A DNA stretch of 8,114 nucleotides from an uncultured Candidatus Saccharibacteria bacterium (GTDB taxonomy: Bacteria > Patescibacteriota > Saccharimonadia > Saccharimonadales > Saccharimonadaceae). Of this stretch, positions 1-4,893 are shown in pieces. How positions within the stretch are numbered: position 1 is the stretch's first letter; each line of letters starts with the position of its first letter. The translations under genes were made by a program, and so were the position numbers. Where the stretch lies: NCBI GenBank assembly GCA_949063825.1, contig CARSRA010000029.1:1-8114 (forward strand). The letters run 5' to 3'. The notes under the pieces are model-generated. The model did not search any database. It was not told the origin of the DNA and saw nothing but the letters and a program-made list of their open reading frames with translations.

Positions 1-25
1 CTCACACATGTCTGCAGAGTACTAT

Positions 26-53
26 CTACCCTACTTCGCGGTGCAGCGTAGGG
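26..53 (-). repeat. 28-bp FISUMP 3'-end repeat, copy 1, with hairpin
   Basis: This block is identical, base for base, to 8060-8087. It encodes the LRCTAK end of a FISUMP protein, the TAG stop and five further bases. Inside it CCCTAC (29-34) and GTAGGG (48-53) are perfect inverted repeats around a 13-base loop, so the stop codon lies in the 3' arm of a potential hairpin. Below the block (about 5-25) a weaker ungapped match to 8039-8059 continues, mostly with A/G transitions. Confidence 0.85.
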
Positions 54-336
54 GGAAACCGTTACCACGAAAGCTGGTGCTCTGCGGATTGACATTGCTG
101 CTACGGAAGTACAGGAGGTAGGCATCCGATGAACCGTTCACAGTACGAGACCAGAAGTACCCGTACGTAGTCTCATTGCTCAACGAGCCCGAAGTACTGT
201 AGTAGCCAGTGTAGGCAAAGTCGAGGGGAGAACTACGTAACTTGGTAGAACCAGCAGAACTATTCGTAATACCATAGGTAGTAGTGATGAGATTAACGTA
301 GTTGTCTTTGGTGGGGAGGGTCCAGCCTTTCAGTTG
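31..336 (-). pseudogene. 5'-truncated FISUMP-domain gene fragment
   Basis: Reading the minus strand from 336 to the TAG at 31-33 gives about 101 residues with the hallmarks of the Fibrobacter succinogenes major paralogous (FISUMP) domain: GWTLPT near the start, PLDFAYTGYY in the middle, YFWSRT, AYLLYFR, and the terminal RGNGFPLRCTAK. In intact family members a signal peptide and a stretch ending in a CPKGW-like motif come first. Here the frame is closed by TAG at 337-339, right before QLKGW, and the fragment contains no ATG. I find no FISUMP-like coding sequence in the other frames between 337 and 451, so this is a promoterless remnant or silent cassette, not a complete gene. FISUMP proteins are typically secreted or surface proteins of unknown ligand. 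The 3' end, including the stop, is duplicated at 8060-8087. The family call is firm. Whether it is dead or serves as a donor for gene conversion is open. Confidence 0.72.
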
Positions 337-390
337 CTATGTTCTAATTGCTCTCGTCGAAGATATATTATATTGACACGAAGTAATATA

Positions 391-409
391 CCCTCCTTTG
401 AGGGGAGGG
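391..409 (-). other. Possible hairpin between the 229-aa gene and the FISUMP fragment
   Basis: CCCTCC (391-396) and GGAGGG (404-409) form a 6-bp GC-rich stem with a 7-base loop, about 45 bases past the stop of the minus-strand 229-aa gene. It could help end that transcript. No T-run follows on the minus strand (the sequence continues TATATTACTT), so it is at best a weak intrinsic terminator. Confidence 0.3.
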
Positions 410-445
410 CATACATTACACGCTGTGAATCGCTCATTTTTCCGT

Positions 446-462
446 ATGTCGCTATGCGACAT
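446..462 (-). other. Perfect 7-bp hairpin spanning the stop codon of the 229-aa gene
   Basis: ATGTCGC (446-452) and GCGACAT (456-462) are perfect inverted repeats with a 3-base loop. The TAG stop (452-454) of the minus-strand gene falls inside the structure. No T-run follows, so a classical terminator is unlikely. It may stabilise the mRNA 3' end, or be chance. Confidence 0.4.
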
Positions 463-1141
463 CTGCGCCACAAAAGAATGGCGGTGATTCCGCAATCTTG
501 TCGCGTTTATCGCGCCATTCACGCCAGGCCGTCAGTTCTGCATTCTGAGAATAATCGAACTGTTGATCAACCCAGATCCTCAGTTGTGCTGCTGACGCCA
601 GTTGGTCTGTAGACAGAAGCTCTTCGCATGATACTTTTAGCTTGCGATCCTGTGGTCGCAAATTGCGCAGCGTCAGTGCGGTCGCAATCAGTACCGATGT
701 TTCCGCTTCGGGCTGATCAGCATGGAAATCTGCGAAGCAACTCGCAACAAATCTGCCATGATCGCAGTTTAGCAGCAACGTACTTAGCCCAGTATCCGGG
801 TAGATACCACTTTTAGGCCAAATAGAGAAATACGTATCCGCTACAGCACCGCGACTACTGCCCAGTAGCGACATTCCTTGCCGTGTTGCCATGACTACTG
901 CGTCTTTGGTTGAACAGACTTGGCCCTCATGATTATACTGACCAGCTCCTTCTTTCATGACACATTCAGCAACTTTAGAGGCGCGACCCTGCCATCGCTG
1001 CCCCAAAATTAATAAATTCCCCCTACTCGGGCTGTCGAGCCGGTATTCCAATAGATCCGCCAAGATCCTGAGCAGGGCTTCCTTTTCGACCTGTTCCATA
1101 TGCAAAACGGACGGGTCGAGTTTTACACGCCAATTGAACAT
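452..1141 (-). CDS. Hypothetical soluble protein, 229 aa
   Basis: I do not recognise this protein. The start is taken at ATG 1139-1141 (MFNWRVKLDP...), because AAAAGGGGG (1151-1159 on the plus strand as CCCCCTTTT) lies about nine bases upstream. It matches an AAAGGAGG Shine-Dalgarno with one G-U wobble, as does the site of the gene at 3049. An upstream in-frame TTG (1175-1177) would add 12 residues but lacks such a site. The product has no signal peptide and no membrane segment. It carries six cysteines (about C60, C76, C126, C135, C172, C224), a hydrophobic stretch near residues 118-126 (TGLSTLLLN), a leucine-rich helix near 20-35 and a charged, tryptophan-containing C-terminal helix near 203-216. 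It is divergent from the surface-protein pair starting at 1417 and has its own strong promoter with a long leader (about 160 bases). The open frames on the opposite strand are shadows. That it is a real gene is likely; its function is unknown. Confidence 0.75.
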   Translation of the reverse strand: MFNWRVKLDPSVLHMEQVEKEALLRILADLLEYRLDSPSRGNLLILGQRWQGRASKVAECVMKEGAGQYNHEGQVCSTKDAVVMATRQGMSLLGSSRGAVADTYFSIWPKSGIYPDTGLSTLLLNCDHGRFVASCFADFHADQPEAETSVLIATALTLRNLRPQDRKLKVSCEELLSTDQLASAAQLRIWVDQQFDYSQNAELTAWREWRDKRDKIAESPPFFCGADVA

Positions 1142-1177
1142 GTTGTTAATCCCCCTTTTCATTTTTGAGCGATCCAA

Positions 1178-1266
1178 GATATTTCGCCCTAATCATCAGC
1201 CATATTACCAGGAGATGCCCAGGGGAACTTTATGAGTAGACTGGTTGACATTTAGGGCAAAATATC
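1178..1266 (-). repeat. Imperfect inverted repeat in the leader of the 229-aa gene
   Basis: The arms 1178-1192 (GATATTTCGCCCTAA) and 1252-1266 (TTAGGGCAAAATATC) match as inverted repeats at 14 of 15 positions. Weaker pairing extends inward (TCAGCCA at 1196-1202 against the complement of TGGTTGA at 1242-1248). The arms enclose about 59 bases. In the minus-strand transcript they could pair into a long stem that ends about 20 bases upstream of the ribosome-binding site. A small deletion derivative of an insertion sequence with terminal inverted repeats is an alternative, but I see no target-site duplication. Confidence 0.5.
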
Positions 1267-1285
1267 GTCATTGCGGTTAAGTTGC

Positions 1286-1300
1286 AAGGTGTAAAACCTT
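1286..1300. promoter_or_regulatory. Inverted repeat at the minus-strand transcription start (possible operator)
   Basis: AAGGT-GTAAA-ACCTT is a perfect 5-5-5 inverted repeat starting eight bases downstream of the minus-strand -10 box, where the transcript should begin. The position suits a repressor site or a small 5'-end hairpin. No regulator family can be named from it. Confidence 0.35.
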
Positions 1301-1308
1301 ATCCTTTC

Positions 1309-1335
1309 ATTATATCACGCCATTATTAAAGTCAA
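1309..1335 (-). promoter_or_regulatory. Sigma70-type promoter for the 229-aa gene (extended -10)
   Basis: On the minus strand TTGACT (1330-1335) is followed after 15 bases by a consensus TATAAT (1309-1314), preceded by TG as in extended -10 promoters (TGATATAAT). The 15-base spacer is short, but the extended -10 can compensate. Transcription should start near 1302 and leave a leader of about 160 bases before the ATG at 1141. Confidence 0.7.
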
Positions 1336-1348
1336 GCATAAAATTTAC

Positions 1349-1377
1349 TTGCAAAAAGCGTAAAAGTTTTATATCAT
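1349..1377 (+). promoter_or_regulatory. Sigma70-type promoter of the surface-protein pair
   Basis: TTGCAA (1349-1354) and TATCAT (1372-1377) are separated by the ideal 17 bases and lie 39 bases upstream of the ATG at 1417. The predicted start of transcription is near 1384, just before the 12-bp palindrome at 1389-1400. It faces away from the minus-strand promoter at 1309-1335. Confidence 0.55.
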
Positions 1378-1388
1378 TGTATCAGGAA

Positions 1389-1400
1389 TGTTACGTAACA
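1389..1400. promoter_or_regulatory. Perfect 12-bp palindrome TGTTACGTAACA (possible operator)
   Basis: This perfect palindrome sits between the -10 box (1372-1377) and the ribosome-binding site AGGA (1407-1410) of the gene at 1417, a typical repressor position. Eleven of its bases with flank (AATGTTACGTA) recur at 1992-2002 over the start codon of the next gene, where the palindrome is not completed. The regulator is unknown. Confidence 0.45.
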
Positions 1401-1416
1401 GAATATAGGAATAAAA

Positions 1417-1992
1417 ATGCAAAAAAAGATTAAGAAATTATTTCTTTCGCTAGGGGCTCTGACTGGAGTTTTAGCTGCTTTGATCCCCATGACGGCTTAT
1501 GCTGAAGTTTCACAGACTGCGCCGTCGCATGTTGAGGTTACCGTAATGTCGGCGATTACACTTGAAGTTGAAGTAAACGGGGAAGATCCCGAAGATGAAC
1601 ATCGAGTATTCTTTGATGATCCAGTTCTTGGTACTACGAGTGAGGCGGATTTTTCAGCTACAGTTTCAACCAACCAGCCATATACGCTATCGCTGAATGC
1701 GCTTGACGGCCAGACTGATATGTTGCCTGCAGGCACCACGAGCGAGAATGCACCACTTGGCGGTAAAATACCTGGTACTGGTGAAATTGTTGAGGGCAAG
1801 ACGAGCTGGGGCGTGAAGTTAGCTTCGGACGCAGATTTCTCAGCAATTCCGGCTACCATCACTAAATTTTATGAGGGTGCGGATCCGGTACAGGGGGCCG
1901 AGACAAAATTTACGGTGGGCCTAGCAGCGGGGACCGATCTTCTTGACGGTACTTATTTGAGTACGCTGGTAGTAACTGCGGCTACGAAATAA
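1417..1992 (+). CDS. Secreted beta-sandwich surface protein (WxL-like), 191 aa
   Basis: The N-terminus is a clear Sec signal peptide: MQKKIKKL, a hydrophobic core, then MTAYA, with likely cleavage after A29. The mature part of about 162 residues is rich in V, T, G and acidic residues in alternating, strand-like patterns and has no second membrane segment. Around residues 83-94 it reads STNQPYTLSLNA, at 130-135 SWGVKL, and near the end DGTYLSTLVVTA. This order (YTL..., SWGxxL, FxVGLAAGT, GTYxxTVVxTA) resembles small secreted beta-sandwich proteins common in Saccharibacteria and, more loosely, Firmicute WxL-domain proteins. The resemblance is from memory, not from a search. The start is supported by AGGA at 1407-1410. 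The next gene begins directly at its stop codon and encodes an anchored Ig-like partner, so the two probably work together at the cell surface, the smaller protein perhaps as ligand or adhesin subunit. No catalytic motif is visible. Confidence 0.8.
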   Translation: MQKKIKKLFLSLGALTGVLAALIPMTAYAEVSQTAPSHVEVTVMSAITLEVEVNGEDPEDEHRVFFDDPVLGTTSEADFSATVSTNQPYTLSLNALDGQTDMLPAGTTSENAPLGGKIPGTGEIVEGKTSWGVKLASDADFSAIPATITKFYEGADPVQGAETKFTVGLAAGTDLLDGTYLSTLVVTAATK

Positions 1993-2952
1993 ATGTTACG
2001 TACGATACGGCAGTTTTGCATAGTAGCGATTTTGACCGTAGTTAGTGTCTGTGGTTTGGCGGCTCCGGTACAAGCGGATTCTGATAGCGACAAAAATATA
2101 GTAATGTCACTGCGTCCTTCCGAGCAGGAAGTCGAGTTAAAACCGGGTCAGCATTTTGAGGGCTCAGTGGTGGTTTACAATGTTGGCAAAGTCCCGTTTC
2201 AGTTTGAAGCTAGCGCGGCACCATATCAAGTTAAAAACAATGATTATGAGCAGGATTTTGTTTCTAGTAGTGAATCAACGGCAATGGCAAATTGGATTAG
2301 CCTGCCCGAGACGAATTTTACCGTTAAGCCAAACCAATCCGCCGAGGTGAAATTTACTATTGATGTGCCAAATGATGTACCTGGCGGTGGTCAATATGCG
2401 GCGATCATTATTCGCACGGACAAAGGTCAGCAGCATCAAGCTGGGATCGATGTAATTGGCCAGCTGGCAGCTTTACTATATGGCCATGTCGAAGGCACAG
2501 AGCTTCGCTTGAGTGGATCTGTCCAGGAATACGATTTTCCTAGTCTCATGTTTGGCGATAAATTTGATATTAAGTCAACTATCGAGAACACCGGCAATGT
2601 TGACTTTCGAGTGACTGAGACGCTTATGATTAAGGATTTTTTTACAAATCGGGAAGCTATGAATCCGGAGTCCATAAATGAATCTGGTTATCCGATTGGC
2701 ACTATTAGCGCTGCTGTTTTGCCTGGTACGGCGCGTGATTTTACAATGTCTTGGAAAGATGCTCCGCAGATTGGTCTCTTTAAGGTTACGCATACGATTT
2801 CATACCTTGATCAGGACCACGTCACTGAGAAAATCGTGCTGATCTGTCCATTATGGCTGATTGTGCTCGTAGGAGTTTTGCTACTACTGATGATCGGATG
2901 GCTGATTATGGCACTGATCGGCTATCACAAGGAAAAACCCCAAGTTTTGTGA
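1993..2952 (+). CDS. Membrane-anchored Ig-like surface protein (DUF916/WxLIP-like), 319 aa
   Basis: The protein has a signal peptide (MLRTIRQF..., likely cut after PVQA, A28), two predicted beta-sandwich regions and a C-terminal membrane anchor. The first region, about residues 35-142, has MSLRPSEQEVELKPGQ, SVVVYNVGKVPFQF and DVPGGGQYAAIII, which resembles the DUF916 domain of WxL-interacting proteins. The second, about 170-275, has STIENTGNVDFRV and GLFKVTHTISY. A hydrophobic segment follows at about 285-310 (LWLIVLVGVLLLLMIGWLIM), then a short tail, YHKEKPQVL, that should lie in the cytoplasm. The ATG abuts the TAA of the previous gene with no gap and no visible Shine-Dalgarno, so translation is probably coupled and the two products made in fixed proportion. 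In Firmicutes such anchored proteins hold WxL proteins at the surface; the same role here is inference. Family placement is moderate, topology is firm. Confidence 0.8.
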   Translation: MLRTIRQFCIVAILTVVSVCGLAAPVQADSDSDKNIVMSLRPSEQEVELKPGQHFEGSVVVYNVGKVPFQFEASAAPYQVKNNDYEQDFVSSSESTAMANWISLPETNFTVKPNQSAEVKFTIDVPNDVPGGGQYAAIIIRTDKGQQHQAGIDVIGQLAALLYGHVEGTELRLSGSVQEYDFPSLMFGDKFDIKSTIENTGNVDFRVTETLMIKDFFTNREAMNPESINESGYPIGTISAAVLPGTARDFTMSWKDAPQIGLFKVTHTISYLDQDHVTEKIVLICPLWLIVLVGVLLLLMIGWLIMALIGYHKEKPQVL

Positions 2953-2960
2953 TATTGCTA

Positions 2961-2989
2961 TTGACTTTTTATATTAAGTGTGCTATAAT
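2961..2989 (+). promoter_or_regulatory. Near-consensus sigma70 promoter of the 179-aa membrane protein
   Basis: TTGACT (2961-2966), a 17-base spacer and TATAAT (2984-2989) with TG one base upstream (TGCTATAAT) make this one of the strongest promoters in the window. It begins eight bases past the stop of the upstream gene. Transcription should start near 2996 and give a leader of about 53 bases. Confidence 0.85.
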
Positions 2990-2996
2990 GGAAGTA

Positions 2997-3027
2997 TGAC
3001 TCAAGATCTCGGGATAGGATCTAGTCA
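2997..3027 (+). other. Stem-loop at the 5' end of the leader of the 179-aa gene
   Basis: TGACT (2997-3001) pairs with AGTCA (3023-3027), and AGATC (3004-3008) pairs with GATCT (3018-3022) around a 9-base loop, with a 2-base bulge (CA). The 10-bp stem starts at the predicted first transcribed base and ends nine bases before the GGGGG of the ribosome-binding site. It could protect the 5' end or control access to the start. No T-run follows, so it is not a terminator. Confidence 0.5.
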
Positions 3028-3048
3028 CGTAGAAAAGGGGGTGCCCAT

Positions 3049-3588
3049 ATGGGTAAAATTAAGACTTTTATTGGCAGGCATGTTTGGATGCCGGCCGATA
3101 AACTGAAAACCGTTTATAGCCGGTTATACATGGCGAACAAATTAGCCGAGAAGGACAAGGTTTTTCGACGCCATTTCCTTAACTATTATGGTGGATCGAA
3201 GAAAGAACTTAAAATAACCAGTCATAGGGCTGTAATTTACGCCCTTCTTGTGTTTAGTGCCTTTAATTTAACTCGCGGGATGCCATTCGCGATTAAGAAT
3301 CTCTCAGAAGGCAAGCTCATTTTAGGGCTCTTGCCTATTGTGGCGCAGTTATTGATCCTGTCGATAATACGTGGTAGATTAGAGGTTATTCACGACTTCT
3401 ATATCTACTCCGTCACGGAGGCGAGCCGCGCAACAAAAGAACACCGTGCTTCAGAGGAATCGTCACGTATGGCGGCAGTCCTTGCGAACGGAGGAAGAGG
3501 CAGAAAAAAAGCAAGGAACGAAGAAGAGAAAAACGCAGATTCGGCTTATATCCGCAACGCTCGTAAAGAACGTGCCAGAAGGAAGTAG
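3049..3588 (+). CDS. Small membrane protein of unknown function, 179 aa
   Basis: I do not recognise this protein. The start ATG has GGGGG (3037-3041, within AAAAGGGGGT) seven bases upstream, an AAAGGAGGT-type site with one G-U wobble. The N-terminal 58 residues are basic and probably cytoplasmic (MGKIKTFIGRHVWMPADKLK, then FRRHFLNYYGGSKKELK). Two hydrophobic segments follow at about 61-75 (AVIYALLVFSAFNL) and 88-107 (GKLILGLLPIVAQLLILSII), then a long, highly charged C-terminal tail (about 125-179) of K, R and E with GGRGRKKARNEEEK and ending RKERARRK. The tail could bind nucleic acid, ribosomes or acidic lipids. It lies between the surface-protein pair and the tRNA-thiolation genes but has its own promoter and terminator, so it is a single-gene transcription unit. 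The strong promoter suggests high expression. Confidence 0.8.
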   Translation: MGKIKTFIGRHVWMPADKLKTVYSRLYMANKLAEKDKVFRRHFLNYYGGSKKELKITSHRAVIYALLVFSAFNLTRGMPFAIKNLSEGKLILGLLPIVAQLLILSIIRGRLEVIHDFYIYSVTEASRATKEHRASEESSRMAAVLANGGRGRKKARNEEEKNADSAYIRNARKERARRK

Positions 3589-3654
3589 ATAGCGTACCGA
3601 AACCGGACGCAAGGCACCAGACGTTGCAAAAGTACATTAATCAAATATCCCATT

Positions 3655-3690
3655 AAACCCTGGATGCGAACATCCGGGGTTTACTTTTTT
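3655..3690 (+). terminator. Strong rho-independent terminator
   Basis: AAACCCTGGATG (3655-3666) pairs over 12 bp with CATCCGGGGTTT (3671-3682), with one U-G pair, closed by the tetraloop CGAA and followed by AC and six Ts (3685-3690). It ends the transcript of the 179-aa gene. Its 3' arm and T-run overlap the -35 box of the next promoter. Confidence 0.93.
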
Positions 3691-3708
3691 ATACGGATAT
3701 TTTATAAT
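3680..3708 (+). promoter_or_regulatory. Promoter of the desulfurase-mnmA operon, predicted leaderless
   Basis: TTTACT (3680-3685), a 17-base spacer and a consensus TATAAT (3703-3708) end only six bases before the ATG at 3715. Transcription should start at or within a base of the A of the ATG, giving an mRNA without a leader. There is no Shine-Dalgarno in front of this gene, which agrees. The -35 box lies in the 3' part of the preceding terminator. Confidence 0.75.
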
Positions 3709-3714
3709 TAAAAT

Positions 3715-4893
3715 ATGATTTATCTTGATCATGCCGCAGCAACACCCTTGACCTCACGGACATTAGAGGCGATGACACCTTATTTTAGGGAGCGATTTTT
3801 TAATCCTTCAGCGCCATATTTGCCTGCCAAGCGCGTGCGTGAAGCCTATGAGGCGGCTAAAACCGATCTTGCACGCATAATTGGTGCAAAGGGTGTAGAT
3901 ATGATTATGACTTCAGGGGCTACCGAATCAATCCAACTAGCTTTTACGGCGGCTCGTGGCAAAGTATTGGTTGCTGCTACCGAACACGCGGCTGTACTAG
4001 AGGCGGCGCGCAGCCGTAAACATGATTTGATTGCGGTGGATGCTAATGGTGTAATTGACCTCGATGATCTGCACCAAAAAATCAGCGATGAAGTCGAGCT
4101 AATTTCGATTTCGCTTGCAAACAATGAGCTTGGCACGATTCAGCCGCTGTCCGAGGTGGCGGAGTTGATTCGAGAGATTCGGGAAGATCGTCGAGCTCGG
4201 GGAGTGAAGTCACCCTTATTTTTGCATTCTGATGCTTCACAGGCGATGAGCTTAATTGATATTAATGTATCGCGTCTCGGCGTAGATCTTCTAACCATAA
4301 ACGCGGCTAAAGTAGGTGGGCCAAAAGGAGTCGGGGCACTTTATGTGGGGCGCGGTATAGAGTTAAAACCTTTGCAACGAGGAGGCGGTCAGGAGCGTGG
4401 ACTCCGAGGCGGGACCGAGAATGTTCCGGGAGTAATTGGTTTTACCGTCGCAGCCCAGGAGGTAAAATCCCACCTCAACAGTAATCGTAAAAAATATCAA
4501 GAAATGGCCTCTATCCTCAAAAGAGAACTAGCCCATACTTTAATTATATCACAGATGGGCGAAAAAGTCAAGATTTTGGGCGATTCTCGACGCCAATTAG
4601 CGAATTTTGTACCGATTTGTTTTACTGGAGTTGATGCTGAGCGCTTGATTTATAAATTAGAACAGCAGGAAATTTACCTTTCGACCGGGGCGGCTTGTGC
4701 GGCAAATAAGGGTACGAAATCACATGTATTGGCAGCGATTGGCCTGGGCGACGAGGAGATTATGGGGTCGCTTCGAATCTCGCTAGGCAGCACAAATACA
4801 GCCGAACAGATGCCAATAGTTGCTGGGGCTTTAGCGCGCGCTGTAGCAGAAGAGCTGCATCGAACTCATAAAATTAAGGAGGCACATGAGTAG
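3715..4893 (+). CDS. iscS: Cysteine desulfurase (NifS/IscS/YrvO family), 392 aa
   Basis: This is a PLP enzyme of aminotransferase class V that takes sulfur from L-cysteine, leaves alanine, and carries the sulfur as a persulfide. Visible motifs are YLDHAAATP (3-11), TSGATES (66-72), TEHAAVLE with the PLP-stacking H91, NNELGTIQP (136-144), HSDASQA with D173, K199 in INAAKVGGPKG as the Schiff-base lysine, RGGTENVPG (231-239), the persulfide cysteine C328 in STGAACAAN, and RISLGSTNT (354-362). Length is normal. One oddity is AAK where E. coli IscS has AHK: the residue before the lysine is Ala instead of His. The gene overlaps mnmA by eight bases, the same pairing as yrvO-mnmA in Bacillus subtilis, so it most likely feeds sulfur directly to MnmA. 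It may also serve other sulfur pathways. The symbol is by family; yrvO would describe the context better. The start is at the predicted transcript 5' end. Confidence 0.95.
   Translation: MIYLDHAAATPLTSRTLEAMTPYFRERFFNPSAPYLPAKRVREAYEAAKTDLARIIGAKGVDMIMTSGATESIQLAFTAARGKVLVAATEHAAVLEAARSRKHDLIAVDANGVIDLDDLHQKISDEVELISISLANNELGTIQPLSEVAELIREIREDRRARGVKSPLFLHSDASQAMSLIDINVSRLGVDLLTINAAKVGGPKGVGALYVGRGIELKPLQRGGGQERGLRGGTENVPGVIGFTVAAQEVKSHLNSNRKKYQEMASILKRELAHTLIISQMGEKVKILGDSRRQLANFVPICFTGVDAERLIYKLEQQEIYLSTGAACAANKGTKSHVLAAIGLGDEEIMGSLRISLGSTNTAEQMPIVAGALARAVAEELHRTHKIKEAHE

Noticed and set aside
391..409. Intrinsic terminator of the 229-aa gene
   Set aside because: The GC-rich stem is short and no T-run follows on the minus strand, so it is listed only as a possible hairpin.
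1142..1177. A longer 241-residue form of the minus-strand protein starting at TTG 1175-1177
   Set aside because: No Shine-Dalgarno precedes the TTG, while the ATG at 1139-1141 has AAAAGGGGG at good spacing.
334..1235. Several plus-strand open frames opposite the 229-aa gene
   Set aside because: They lack ribosome-binding sites and known motifs and lie antisense to a minus-strand frame that has a promoter and a good start.
1245..1250. A perfect TTGACA on the plus strand
   Set aside because: No acceptable -10 box lies 16-18 bases downstream; the sequence there is TCATTG.
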